5,372 nt of DNA from Clostridia bacterium (lineage in GTDB: Bacteria; Bacillota; Clostridia; Oscillospirales; CAG-272), in assembly GCA_017960705.1 (NCBI GenBank), contig JAGCYR010000247.1, forward strand, positions 1-5,372, written 5' to 3'. A program made the position numbers and the translations under genes. The notes beneath the pieces are model-generated. The model did no database searches. It was not told where the DNA came from and saw nothing but the letters and a program-made list of their open reading frames with translations. Positions 1-5,372 of the stretch are shown piece after piece. The first letter of the stretch is position 1. Each line of letters begins with the position of its first letter.

Positions 1-3000
1 CCGTTACCAGACGGTATTTCCGCGCGGGGGAGAGCCAATATATGATCAATAAAAAGCCCTGCCGTCTGCGCGATATCACCGAGCTGTTCTTAAACACGGG
101 TATCGGGCGCGAGGGCTACTCCATCGTAGGTCAGGGACGCGTCGCCGAGATCATCTCGCGCAAGAGCGAGGATCGCCGCAACATCTTCGAGGAAGCGGCG
201 GGGATAGCGAAGTACCGCCTGAACAAAAAAGAAAGCGAACGCAAGCTTGCCACGACAGAGATCGACATGAACCGCATCCGTGACATCGTCGGCGCGCTCG
301 AGAAGCGCGTCGGTCCGCTCGCTCGCGACGCCGAAAAGGCGAAGAAGTATCTCGCGGTCATCGAGGAGAAGAAGGCGATCGACGTCTCCCTTTGGCTCTA
401 CGACACAGAGAAGATCATGGAGGACCTTCAGAAAGCCGAGGATCGCTTCAAACTCTCGTCCAAACAGTTGGAGATCGTCACCGAGACCATCGCCGACCTT
501 GACCGTCAGCTGAACGATCTCGAGCAAGAGATAACGAGAAACCGGATCCGGTCCGAGGAACTCGTCAATCAGATCCAGACAGTACGCGACCGGCTGAATA
601 AGCTCGACAACCGCTACGGCGTGATCCGGACCGACGTCGCTAACCTTGAGGAACGGATCCGCGCGGCAAACGAGCGCATCGGATCGATCAGGGGGCAGAA
701 GGGCTCGCTCACGACCGAAAAAGAAAGCGAAGAGGAGAAACGCCGGTCTCTTGAATCGGTGCTTGCCGAAACAAAGAAACAGAAGGACGATACCGCAGAT
801 GCGCTGCAAAAGGTCACAGAGCGGCTATCCGAAATGGATCGCAAGCTTGAGGAAATGCTGACCGAACTGAACGACACAAAAGCTCAGGCAGTGGACTACC
901 GCGCGCGCATCGAAGTCCTACAAAAAGCCGAGGATTCCGCTGGTTCGCAGGACGATACCATGCTCTCCGAGATTCATAAATACGAAGAATCCGAAGAAAA
1001 ACTCAAGGCAGAAGCCGCAAGATGCGATTTGGCGGCATCCGGATTCCGCACGAGGATCGAGGAGACAGACCGCGCGATCGCGGATCTCACGAAGGATATT
1101 GCCGACCTTGAATCCGACCGCGACGAGGTCAAATCGAAACTGAACGACGCCTACGTCAAGCAGACTTCCACGCTTGAAAAAGCCAAGTCGCTCGAAAACC
1201 TTGAAATGCATTTCCAGGGCTACGGCGCGACGGTGCAGTTCATTATGTCCGAGTACGAGGCTGGCGCGATGGATTTCGGCAAGACCTACTTCGGTACCAT
1301 CTACGGTCCTCTCTCGCAGCTGATCTCGATGGACGAACGCTACCATATCGCGATCGAAACCGCGCTCGGCGGCAACGTCCAGAATATCGTGGTCGACGAG
1401 GACGAGACCGCGAAGGCGGTCATCCGTCATCTGCAGAAGAACAACGCCGGACGCGCGACTTTCCTCGCCGTTTCTACCATCAAAGCGCAGTCCGAGACCG
1501 ACGAGGTCCGTCAGGCGGCAAGTCACGCCGGCTATATCGACCGCGCCGACAGAGTCGTCAAGTGCGACGAGAAGTTCCGTGAGATCGTCGGCTGGTATCT
1601 GTCGCGTACCGTTGTCTTCGATACGCTCGAGCACGCGCTCGCCTGTTCGCACGCCCTTCGCTCGCGCATCCGCATCGTCACCCTCGACGGTCAGATCATC
1701 AACGCTGGCGGCGCCATCACCGGCGGTTCGGTCAAAACCTCCGGCATCCTCTCCCGTTCCTCCGAGATCGAGAAGCTGAAGAGCGACGCCAAGGAGCAGG
1801 GAAAAGAGATCCGCAAACTCGAAGAGGATCTTTCGGATATTGAAACGGATCTTACGGCAAAGCGTCAGGAACTGAAGGATCACGAGCAGAACAAAGAACT
1901 CTTGCTCACCATGTCGCGCACGCAGTTCTCCGATCTTGACCGCGCCAACGCGAATTTGGAGGCGAACGACCGTCTGCTGGAAAAGCTGCGTTCCGACCTC
2001 GAGACACTCCGCAATTCGCGTGAAGAGAGCGGCAAGGAGCGTCAGAAACTGCAGCAGAACCTGACCGAAGCCGAGGAAAAGGTCGAACGGCTCACCCGCG
2101 AGCGTAACGCGTACCATATCGAACGCAACGCCGTGGACGATAAAAAGAACGATCTGACCGAGGAGATCAACCGTTTGAATCTCTCGATCACCGAGACGGC
2201 GAAGGATATAGAGTCGGTCGATCAGATGCTCCGTTCGCTCTCCGAACGCGATCTGTCGGCAGATTCGGATATCGAGGCGCAGCGCGTTCTGATCGAGGGA
2301 TACGAAAACCGGATCGCAGAGCTAAAACGCGAAGCCGAGGATAACCGGACGCAGCGCGACGAAGTCGAGGCGGAGCAGTTACAGGTGATCTCCAGCCGCA
2401 AGGGCGTCGATTCGGATATCGACACCTACGAGCAGCGGATCAACGATCTGCGCGTGAAGATCAAGAACAAAAACAACGAAAAGGAACTCTGCTACCGCGC
2501 AAACGTGACCGACGGGAGCAAGCGCGACGAACTGGCGGCTGAGCAGGAACGGCTCGGATCCCGGCTCTGGCAGGAATACGAGATCTCCTACGAGGACGCG
2601 GTCGCGCTCAACTATCCGCCCGTCACGAAAGAGAACCGTCCCGAACTTGCCGCCCGCCTGACGTCGCTCCGCGGTATGCTGAAGAGCATCGGTCCCGTCA
2701 ATCCGGGCGCCGTCGAGGAATACGACGAGGTCAAACAGGAATACGAATCCAACAAGGCGCAGCTCGACGACCTCGAGACATCCTATAAAGAGATCCTGAA
2801 CGTCATCTCGCGGCTGGAGACCGAAATGAAACGCACCTTCCTCGAGGTGTTCAATAAGATCAACGAGAACTTCGGCGTCGTGTTCCGCGACCTGTTCGGC
2901 GGCGGTACGGCGGAGATCTCGCTCACGGACCCGGAGGACGTTCTGAACTCGGGCATCGAGATCAAGGCGGCGCCTCCCGGCAAGATCATCAAGAATATGG

Positions 3001-3323
3001 CGCTGCTTTCGGGCGGAGAGCAGACCTTCGTTGCGATCGCGCTTCTGTTCTCGATCTTCAAGGTCAATCCGACCCCGTTCAGTATCCTCGACGAGATCGA
3101 GGCGGCGCTCGACGAGGTCAACGTCTACCGTCTCGGGGATTACATCAAACAGTCGTTCCCGGACACCCAGTTCATTCTGATCACGCACCGCCGCGGGACT
3201 ATGGAGATCGCGGATCGGCTCTACGGGGTCACGATGCCCGACCGCGGCGTGTCTAAGGTCATTCCGCTCGACGTCGCCGAGATCGAGAGCAAACAGAAGG
3301 AGTTATTCGATGGGGTTCTTTGA
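1..3323 (+). CDS. smc: Chromosome segregation/condensation ATPase SMC, 5'-truncated by the window edge
   Basis: SMC forms a ring-shaped homodimer, normally with ScpA/ScpB, that loads near the origin, extrudes DNA loops and aligns chromosome arms. The reading frame is already open at position 3 and reads VTRRYFRAGESQY before the ATG at 42; this is conserved SMC head sequence, so 42 is not the start and roughly 100 N-terminal residues, including Walker A, lie upstream. About 1,106 residues are visible; bacterial SMCs are usually near 1,190. Numbering from the first full codon: Q-loop glutamine in GQGRV (residue 44, nt 132-134); first coiled-coil arm ~85-400; hinge ~425-580, ending in the glycine-rich GGAITGGS (569-576); second arm ~580-885; C-terminal head with LSGGE signature (1002-1006), Walker B SILDE with D1030/E1031, D-loop ALDE, and the switch histidine in ITHRRGT (H1062). 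The frame is uninterrupted. The LSGGEQ-type signature resembles clostridial SMCs. The 3' end overlaps ftsY. Identification is very secure. Confidence 0.98.
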   Translation, partial: VTRRYFRAGESQYMINKKPCRLRDITELFLNTGIGREGYSIVGQGRVAEIISRKSEDRRNIFEEAAGIAKYRLNKKESERKLATTEIDMNRIRDIVGALEKRVGPLARDAEKAKKYLAVIEEKKAIDVSLWLYDTEKIMEDLQKAEDRFKLSSKQLEIVTETIADLDRQLNDLEQEITRNRIRSEELVNQIQTVRDRLNKLDNRYGVIRTDVANLEERIRAANERIGSIRGQKGSLTTEKESEEEKRRSLESVLAETKKQKDDTADALQKVTERLSEMDRKLEEMLTELNDTKAQAVDYRARIEVLQKAEDSAGSQDDTMLSEIHKYEESEEKLKAEAARCDLAASGFRTRIEETDRAIADLTKDIADLESDRDEVKSKLNDAYVKQTSTLEKAKSLENLEMHFQGYGATVQFIMSEYEAGAMDFGKTYFGTIYGPLSQLISMDERYHIAIETALGGNVQNIVVDEDETAKAVIRHLQKNNAGRATFLAVSTIKAQSETDEVRQAASHAGYIDRADRVVKCDEKFREIVGWYLSRTVVFDTLEHALACSHALRSRIRIVTLDGQIINAGGAITGGSVKTSGILSRSSEIEKLKSDAKEQGKEIRKLEEDLSDIETDLTAKRQELKDHEQNKELLLTMSRTQFSDLDRANANLEANDRLLEKLRSDLETLRNSREESGKERQKLQQNLTEAEEKVERLTRERNAYHIERNAVDDKKNDLTEEINRLNLSITETAKDIESVDQMLRSLSERDLSADSDIEAQRVLIEGYENRIAELKREAEDNRTQRDEVEAEQLQVISSRKGVDSDIDTYEQRINDLRVKIKNKNNEKELCYRANVTDGSKRDELAAEQERLGSRLWQEYEISYEDAVALNYPPVTKENRPELAARLTSLRGMLKSIGPVNPGAVEEYDEVKQEYESNKAQLDDLETSYKEILNVISRLETEMKRTFLEVFNKINENFGVVFRDLFGGGTAEISLTDPEDVLNSGIEIKAAPPGKIIKNMALLSGGEQTFVAIALLFSIFKVNPTPFSILDEIEAALDEVNVYRLGDYIKQSFPDTQFILITHRRGTMEIADRLYGVTMPDRGVSKVIPLDVAEIESKQKELFDGVL
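3295..3302 (+). promoter_or_regulatory. Ribosome binding site for ftsY, inside the smc coding region
   Basis: AGAAGGAG lies 7 nt before the ftsY ATG at 3310 and is a near-complete Shine-Dalgarno match. It is embedded in the smc codons for Gln-Lys-Glu near the SMC C-terminus. It fixes the ftsY start and shows that ftsY can recruit ribosomes itself despite overlapping smc. Confidence 0.88.
3310..3323 (+). other. 14-nt smc/ftsY coding overlap
   Basis: The last SMC codons (Asp-Gly-Val-Leu-stop) are also read in another frame as the first FtsY codons (Met-Gly-Phe-Phe plus two bases of the Glu codon). The overlap is seen directly. It implies a shared transcript and possibly translational coupling, and it constrains both the SMC tail and the FtsY N-terminal lipid-binding segment. 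Confidence 0.95.
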
Positions 3324-4230
3324 GAAACTGAAAGCGGGGCTTTCCAAAACCAAAAAGGCGCTCTTCGGCGGGATCGAGGATCTGTTCAAGCGTTTCCGTC
3401 GGGTCGACGAGGATCTCTTCGACGAGCTTGAGGAATTGCTTATCACCAGCGACGTCGGGGTCGAGACCACCGAGGAACTGCTCGACAATCTTCGCGAACG
3501 CGTCAAAGAAGAGAAGATCAAGGAGCCCGAGGAGATCAAAAAGATTCTCTACGCCGAGCTTCGCGCTATGATCGGCGAGGGAGACGAGCTCCACCTTACC
3601 ACCAAGCCGTCGGTCATCCTCGTCATCGGGGTCAACGGCGTCGGAAAGACCACCTCCATCGGCAAGATGGCGGCGGAACTGAAAAGTCAGAAGAAGAAGG
3701 TCATCGTCGCCGCCGCCGATACCTTCCGCGCCGCAGCCGCAGAACAGCTCGCTGTCTGGTGCGATCGCGCCGGGGTCGATCTGATACGTCAGGACGCGGG
3801 AGCCGATCCCGCGGCGGTCGTGTACGACACCATCCAAGCGGCGAAATCCCGCGGCGCAGACGTCGTGATCGTCGATACCGCGGGTCGACTGCACAACAAA
3901 AAGAATCTGATGGACGAGCTCGCGAAGATCAACCGGGTCATCGCCCGCGAACTGCCCGACGCAGACCGCGAGAACCTTCTTGTCCTCGACGCCACGACGG
4001 GACAAAACGCCGTCATTCAGGCGCGCGAGTTCAAAGAAGCGGCGCAGATCACGGGCCTTATCCTCACCAAGCTCGACGGCACGGCAAAGGGCGGTATCAT
4101 CCTGTCGATCCGCCGTGAACTCGATATTCCGGTCAAGTTCGTCGGGGTCGGGGAAGGGATCGACGATATGAAGCCCTTTGACGCAGACGAGTTTGCGGAG
4201 GCGCTCTTCGGCGGAGGGATCGACGAATGA
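3310..4230 (+). CDS. ftsY: Signal recognition particle receptor FtsY (SRP GTPase)
   Basis: FtsY is the membrane-associated receptor that docks SRP-ribosome-nascent chain complexes at the Sec translocon; it and Ffh activate each other's GTPase. The 306-residue protein has an N-terminal amphipathic segment rich in Phe and Lys (MGFFEKLKAGLSKTKKALF, 1-19), typical of the lipid-binding helix, then a helical N domain (~20-95) and an NG GTPase domain. GTPase motifs in order: P-loop GVNGVGKT (107-114), DTFRAAAAEQL (137-147), DTAGR (189-193), TKLD (253-256) and the closing GVGE (279-282), followed by IDDMKPF. DTFRAAAAEQL and the GVGEGIDD closer with nearby PFDADEFAEALFG favour FtsY over Ffh, as does the absence of a methionine-rich M domain. 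No acidic A domain is present, as in Gram-positive FtsY and unlike E. coli. The start is fixed by a strong Shine-Dalgarno; it overlaps smc upstream and rdgB by 4 nt downstream. Confidence 0.98.
   Translation: MGFFEKLKAGLSKTKKALFGGIEDLFKRFRRVDEDLFDELEELLITSDVGVETTEELLDNLRERVKEEKIKEPEEIKKILYAELRAMIGEGDELHLTTKPSVILVIGVNGVGKTTSIGKMAAELKSQKKKVIVAAADTFRAAAAEQLAVWCDRAGVDLIRQDAGADPAAVVYDTIQAAKSRGADVVIVDTAGRLHNKKNLMDELAKINRVIARELPDADRENLLVLDATTGQNAVIQAREFKEAAQITGLILTKLDGTAKGGIILSIRRELDIPVKFVGVGEGIDDMKPFDADEFAEALFGGGIDE
4213..4217 (+). promoter_or_regulatory. Ribosome binding site for rdgB, inside ftsY
   Basis: GGAGG lies 9 nt before the rdgB ATG at 4227, within the FtsY C-terminal glycine codons (GGGIDE). 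It supports the ATG in the ATGA overlap as the true rdgB start. Confidence 0.85.
4227..4230 (+). other. ATGA start/stop overlap between ftsY and rdgB
   Basis: ATG of rdgB (4227-4229) and TGA of ftsY (4228-4230) share bases. This arrangement usually means translational coupling by termination and re-initiation; here a good Shine-Dalgarno is also present. Confidence 0.95.
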
Positions 4231-4835
4231 AGATCCTGCTCGCCACGCGCAACAAGAACAAAGCCCGCGAGGTCGCGGCGATCCTCTCGGAATACCGCGA
4301 TCGGCTCGGGGATATCGAACTGCTGACGCTCGACGAAGCCGGTTTCCCCGAGGACGTTGAGGAAAACGGATCCACCTTTGAAGAAAACGCCATGATCAAG
4401 GCGAGAGCCGGCGCCAAGTCGGGATATATCACGCTGGCTGACGACTCGGGTATCGAGGTCGACGAGTTGGGCGGCGCCCCGGGGATCTATTCCGCACGCT
4501 TTGCCGGAGGTCACGGCGACGATCAGGCAAACAACGAGCTCCTGCTGAAAAAACTGCAGGGCGTACCGCGCGAGAAACGGACGGCGAGATACGCGGTCGC
4601 GATCGCGTGCGTTCTCCCGGACGGAGAGACGTTCACCGTACGCGGGACTACCGAAGGATTGATCCTTAACGCCTACGACGGCGAGGGCGGCTTCGGTTAC
4701 GATCCGCTGTTCTGGTCTCTGGATCTCAATAAGTCGTTCGGAAGGGCGACGTCCGAGGAAAAGAACGCCGTCAGCCATAGGGGAAGAGCCGTTCGGCTCG
4801 CCGCCGCCGAGCTGATCCGGCGCCTGAAACCATAA
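4227..4835 (+). CDS. rdgB: RdgB/HAM1 family XTP/dITP pyrophosphatase
   Basis: RdgB hydrolyses non-canonical purine triphosphates (XTP, ITP, dITP) to the monophosphate and pyrophosphate in the cytoplasm, keeping deaminated purines out of DNA and RNA. At 202 residues it has the usual family length. Family motifs are in the right order: N-terminal LATRNKNK (5-12) at the nucleotide-binding strand, the STFEENAMIKA segment (49-59), the metal-binding/catalytic ADDSG (71-75) followed by IEVDELGGAPGIYSARFAG, GFGYDPLF (155-162), and the base-recognition stretch EEKNAVSHRGRA (177-188). The start is supported by a GGAGG site and by the normal MKILLATRN N-terminus. It is sandwiched between ftsY and yhbY, an order I recall from clostridial genomes; no functional link to protein targeting is implied. 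No missing residues or frame disruptions are seen. Confidence 0.97.
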   Translation: MKILLATRNKNKAREVAAILSEYRDRLGDIELLTLDEAGFPEDVEENGSTFEENAMIKARAGAKSGYITLADDSGIEVDELGGAPGIYSARFAGGHGDDQANNELLLKKLQGVPREKRTARYAVAIACVLPDGETFTVRGTTEGLILNAYDGEGGFGYDPLFWSLDLNKSFGRATSEEKNAVSHRGRAVRLAAAELIRRLKP

Positions 4836-4851
4836 ACGAAAGGAATACCAA
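4836..4851 (+). other. 16-nt rdgB-yhbY intergenic gap
   Basis: This is the only non-coding DNA between genes in the window. It is A-rich, carries the yhbY Shine-Dalgarno, and has no room for a promoter or hairpin terminator, so the transcript very probably reads through. Confidence 0.85.
4839..4844 (+). promoter_or_regulatory. Ribosome binding site for yhbY
   Basis: AAAGGA ends 7 nt before the yhbY ATG at 4852, in A-rich sequence. It is a moderate Shine-Dalgarno at good spacing and fixes the start. Confidence 0.8.
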
Positions 4852-5166
4852 ATGATCACAAGCAAACAGAGAGCGTATCTGCGCGGACTTGCCAATCCCC
4901 TCGAACCGATTTTCCAGATAGGAAAAAACGGCGCCGGGGACGAGGAACAGATCCGCCAGATCGGCAACGCTCTGGAAGCCAGAGAACTGATCAAGGTCCA
5001 CGTTCTCGAATCCTGTCCGAATTCGGTCCGCGAAGCCGCAGGCATCGTCGCCGAGGGCTGCCGCGCCGACGTCGTGTCGTGTATCGGATCCAAGTTCGTC
5101 CTGTACCGTCACTCCGCTACCAAGAAGAGAGAGAAAGCCCTCGACCTGATCGTATTGCCTAAATGA
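4852..5166 (+). CDS. yhbY: YhbY family RNA-binding protein (CRM domain), ribosome assembly
   Basis: This is a small CRM-domain protein of the YhbY family; the E. coli homologue associates with pre-50S particles and is thought to help large-subunit maturation. The 104-residue product is close to the family's ~97 residues and consists of essentially one domain. Visible family features are the N-terminal MITSKQRAYLRGLA, the sequence PIFQIGKNG carrying the GxxG RNA-binding loop (GKNG, 24-27), the helix GNALEARELIKV (38-49), and the C-terminal IGSKFVLYR (78-86), followed by a basic patch SATKKREKA (88-96). No signal peptide or membrane segment is present. The start follows a proper Shine-Dalgarno after a 16-nt gap. 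The stop overlaps the nadD start in ATGA, suggesting that nadD translation depends on this gene. The family call is secure; the biochemical role in this organism is inferred from homologues. Confidence 0.95.
   Translation: MITSKQRAYLRGLANPLEPIFQIGKNGAGDEEQIRQIGNALEARELIKVHVLESCPNSVREAAGIVAEGCRADVVSCIGSKFVLYRHSATKKREKALDLIVLPK
5163..5166 (+). other. ATGA start/stop overlap between yhbY and nadD
   Basis: ATG of nadD (5163-5165) overlaps TGA of yhbY (5164-5166). The 20 nt upstream (roughly CCTGATCGTATTGCCTAA) have no purine-rich Shine-Dalgarno, unlike the other three visible starts, so re-initiation by ribosomes finishing yhbY is the likely mode. Confidence 0.9.
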
Positions 5167-5372
5167 AAGTCGGAGTATTCGGCGGGACGTTTTCACCCCC
5201 GCACAACGGACATTTCAACGCAGCGGTATCCTTCATGCGCGAGATGAAGCTCGATTCGCTTCTGATCGTTCCGGCGGCGGTCCCTCCGAATAAAGAGGGG
5301 CTGGATCTTCTGCCTGCGCGGCACCGCCTCGCCATGTGCCGGATCGCGTTTGCCAAGATCCCGGGCTGCGAG
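5163..5372 (+). CDS. nadD: Nicotinate-nucleotide adenylyltransferase NadD, 3'-truncated by the window edge
   Basis: NadD transfers AMP from ATP to nicotinate mononucleotide, giving nicotinate adenine dinucleotide, the step before amidation to NAD. Only the first 70 codons are in the window, roughly a third of the usual ~200 residues. They show the nucleotidylyltransferase start MKVGVFGGTFSPPHNGH, with the GGTF strand (7-10) and the HxGH catalytic motif (H14, H17), then LLIVPAAVPPNKEG (33-46), matching the usual PAxxPPHK segment of NadD except for Asn43 in place of His, and PARHRLAMCRIA (51-62), matching the usual R/M helix. GGTF and PAxxPPxK separate it from CoaD, which carries a different first loop. 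The frame is open to the window edge. It is coupled to yhbY by ATGA. In related genomes yqeK and rsfS often follow, but that cannot be seen here. Confidence 0.94.
   Translation, partial: MKVGVFGGTFSPPHNGHFNAAVSFMREMKLDSLLIVPAAVPPNKEGLDLLPARHRLAMCRIAFAKIPGCE

Noticed and set aside
42..44. ATG at 42 as the smc start
   Set aside because: The frame is open to the window edge and the 13 upstream codons encode conserved SMC sequence (VTRRYFRAGESQY); starting here would also remove Walker A. The gene is cut by the window edge.
541..552. Perfect 12-nt palindrome ACCGGATCCGGT
   Set aside because: It lies within the SMC coiled-coil coding region with no associated operator context or second copy; most simply a chance result of GATC-rich coding sequence.
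918..2117. 399-codon open frame on the - strand opposite smc
   Set aside because: It lies entirely antisense to conserved SMC arm and hinge sequence, has no recognisable domain, and is a product of the GC-rich third positions of smc, which remove stop codons from the opposite strand.
2379..3188. 269-codon open frame on the - strand opposite the SMC C-terminal head
   Set aside because: It is antisense to the LSGGE and Walker B region, whose conservation fully explains the sequence; no domain is recognisable.
3259..4005. 248-codon open frame on the - strand opposite ftsY
   Set aside because: It is antisense to the FtsY N and G domains and has no recognisable content.
4836..4851. Possible terminator or promoter between rdgB and yhbY
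   Set aside because: Only 16 nt, without an inverted repeat, a T tract or room for -35/-10 elements.
4017..5093. 358-codon open frame on the - strand across ftsY, rdgB and yhbY
   Set aside because: It runs antisense through three intact, recognisable genes and across their junctions; the translation resembles no family. It is a shadow of strong codon bias.
1..5372. A novel defence, mobile or accessory system
   Set aside because: Every base except 16 is explained by five recognisable housekeeping genes; no repeats, integrase, transposase or foreign-looking segment was seen.

Overview
This window is a dense, fully co-directional stretch of bacterial chromosome (all genes on the + strand). It carries five genes in the order smc (5' end missing) - ftsY - rdgB (XTP/dITP pyrophosphatase) - yhbY (ribosome-associated CRM-domain protein) - nadD (3' end missing). 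The DNA is GC-rich with a strong preference for C/G at third codon positions. The gene order, the SMC signature written as LSGGEQ followed by VAIALLFSIFKV, the YhbY sequence and the short FtsY without an acidic N-terminal extension all point to a GC-rich member of the Clostridia, probably Oscillospirales-like. That placement is an inference from memory of typical clusters, not from a search.

Layout: 1-3323 is the C-terminal ~1,106 residues of SMC, entering the window in frame from position 3. ftsY starts inside the last codons of smc (14-nt overlap), with a strong Shine-Dalgarno sequence within smc. rdgB starts in an ATGA overlap with the ftsY stop. A 16-nt gap at 4836-4851, the only non-coding DNA between genes, carries the yhbY ribosome binding site. 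nadD starts in a second ATGA overlap with the yhbY stop and has no visible Shine-Dalgarno of its own. No promoter, terminator, RNA gene, mobile element, CRISPR array or long intergenic space is visible, so the five genes look like part of one longer transcript whose ends lie outside the window.

The genes are housekeeping functions tied to growth: chromosome organisation (SMC), co-translational membrane targeting (FtsY), nucleotide-pool cleaning (RdgB), large ribosomal subunit assembly (YhbY) and NAD synthesis (NadD). All visible catalytic and signature motifs are intact, apart from an Asn in NadD where a His is usual. I found no evidence for a previously undescribed system. The observations worth a second look are modest: the nested starts, the leaderless-looking coupled nadD start, the NadD substitution, and a strong local excess of GATC and of the octamer GCGATCGC.
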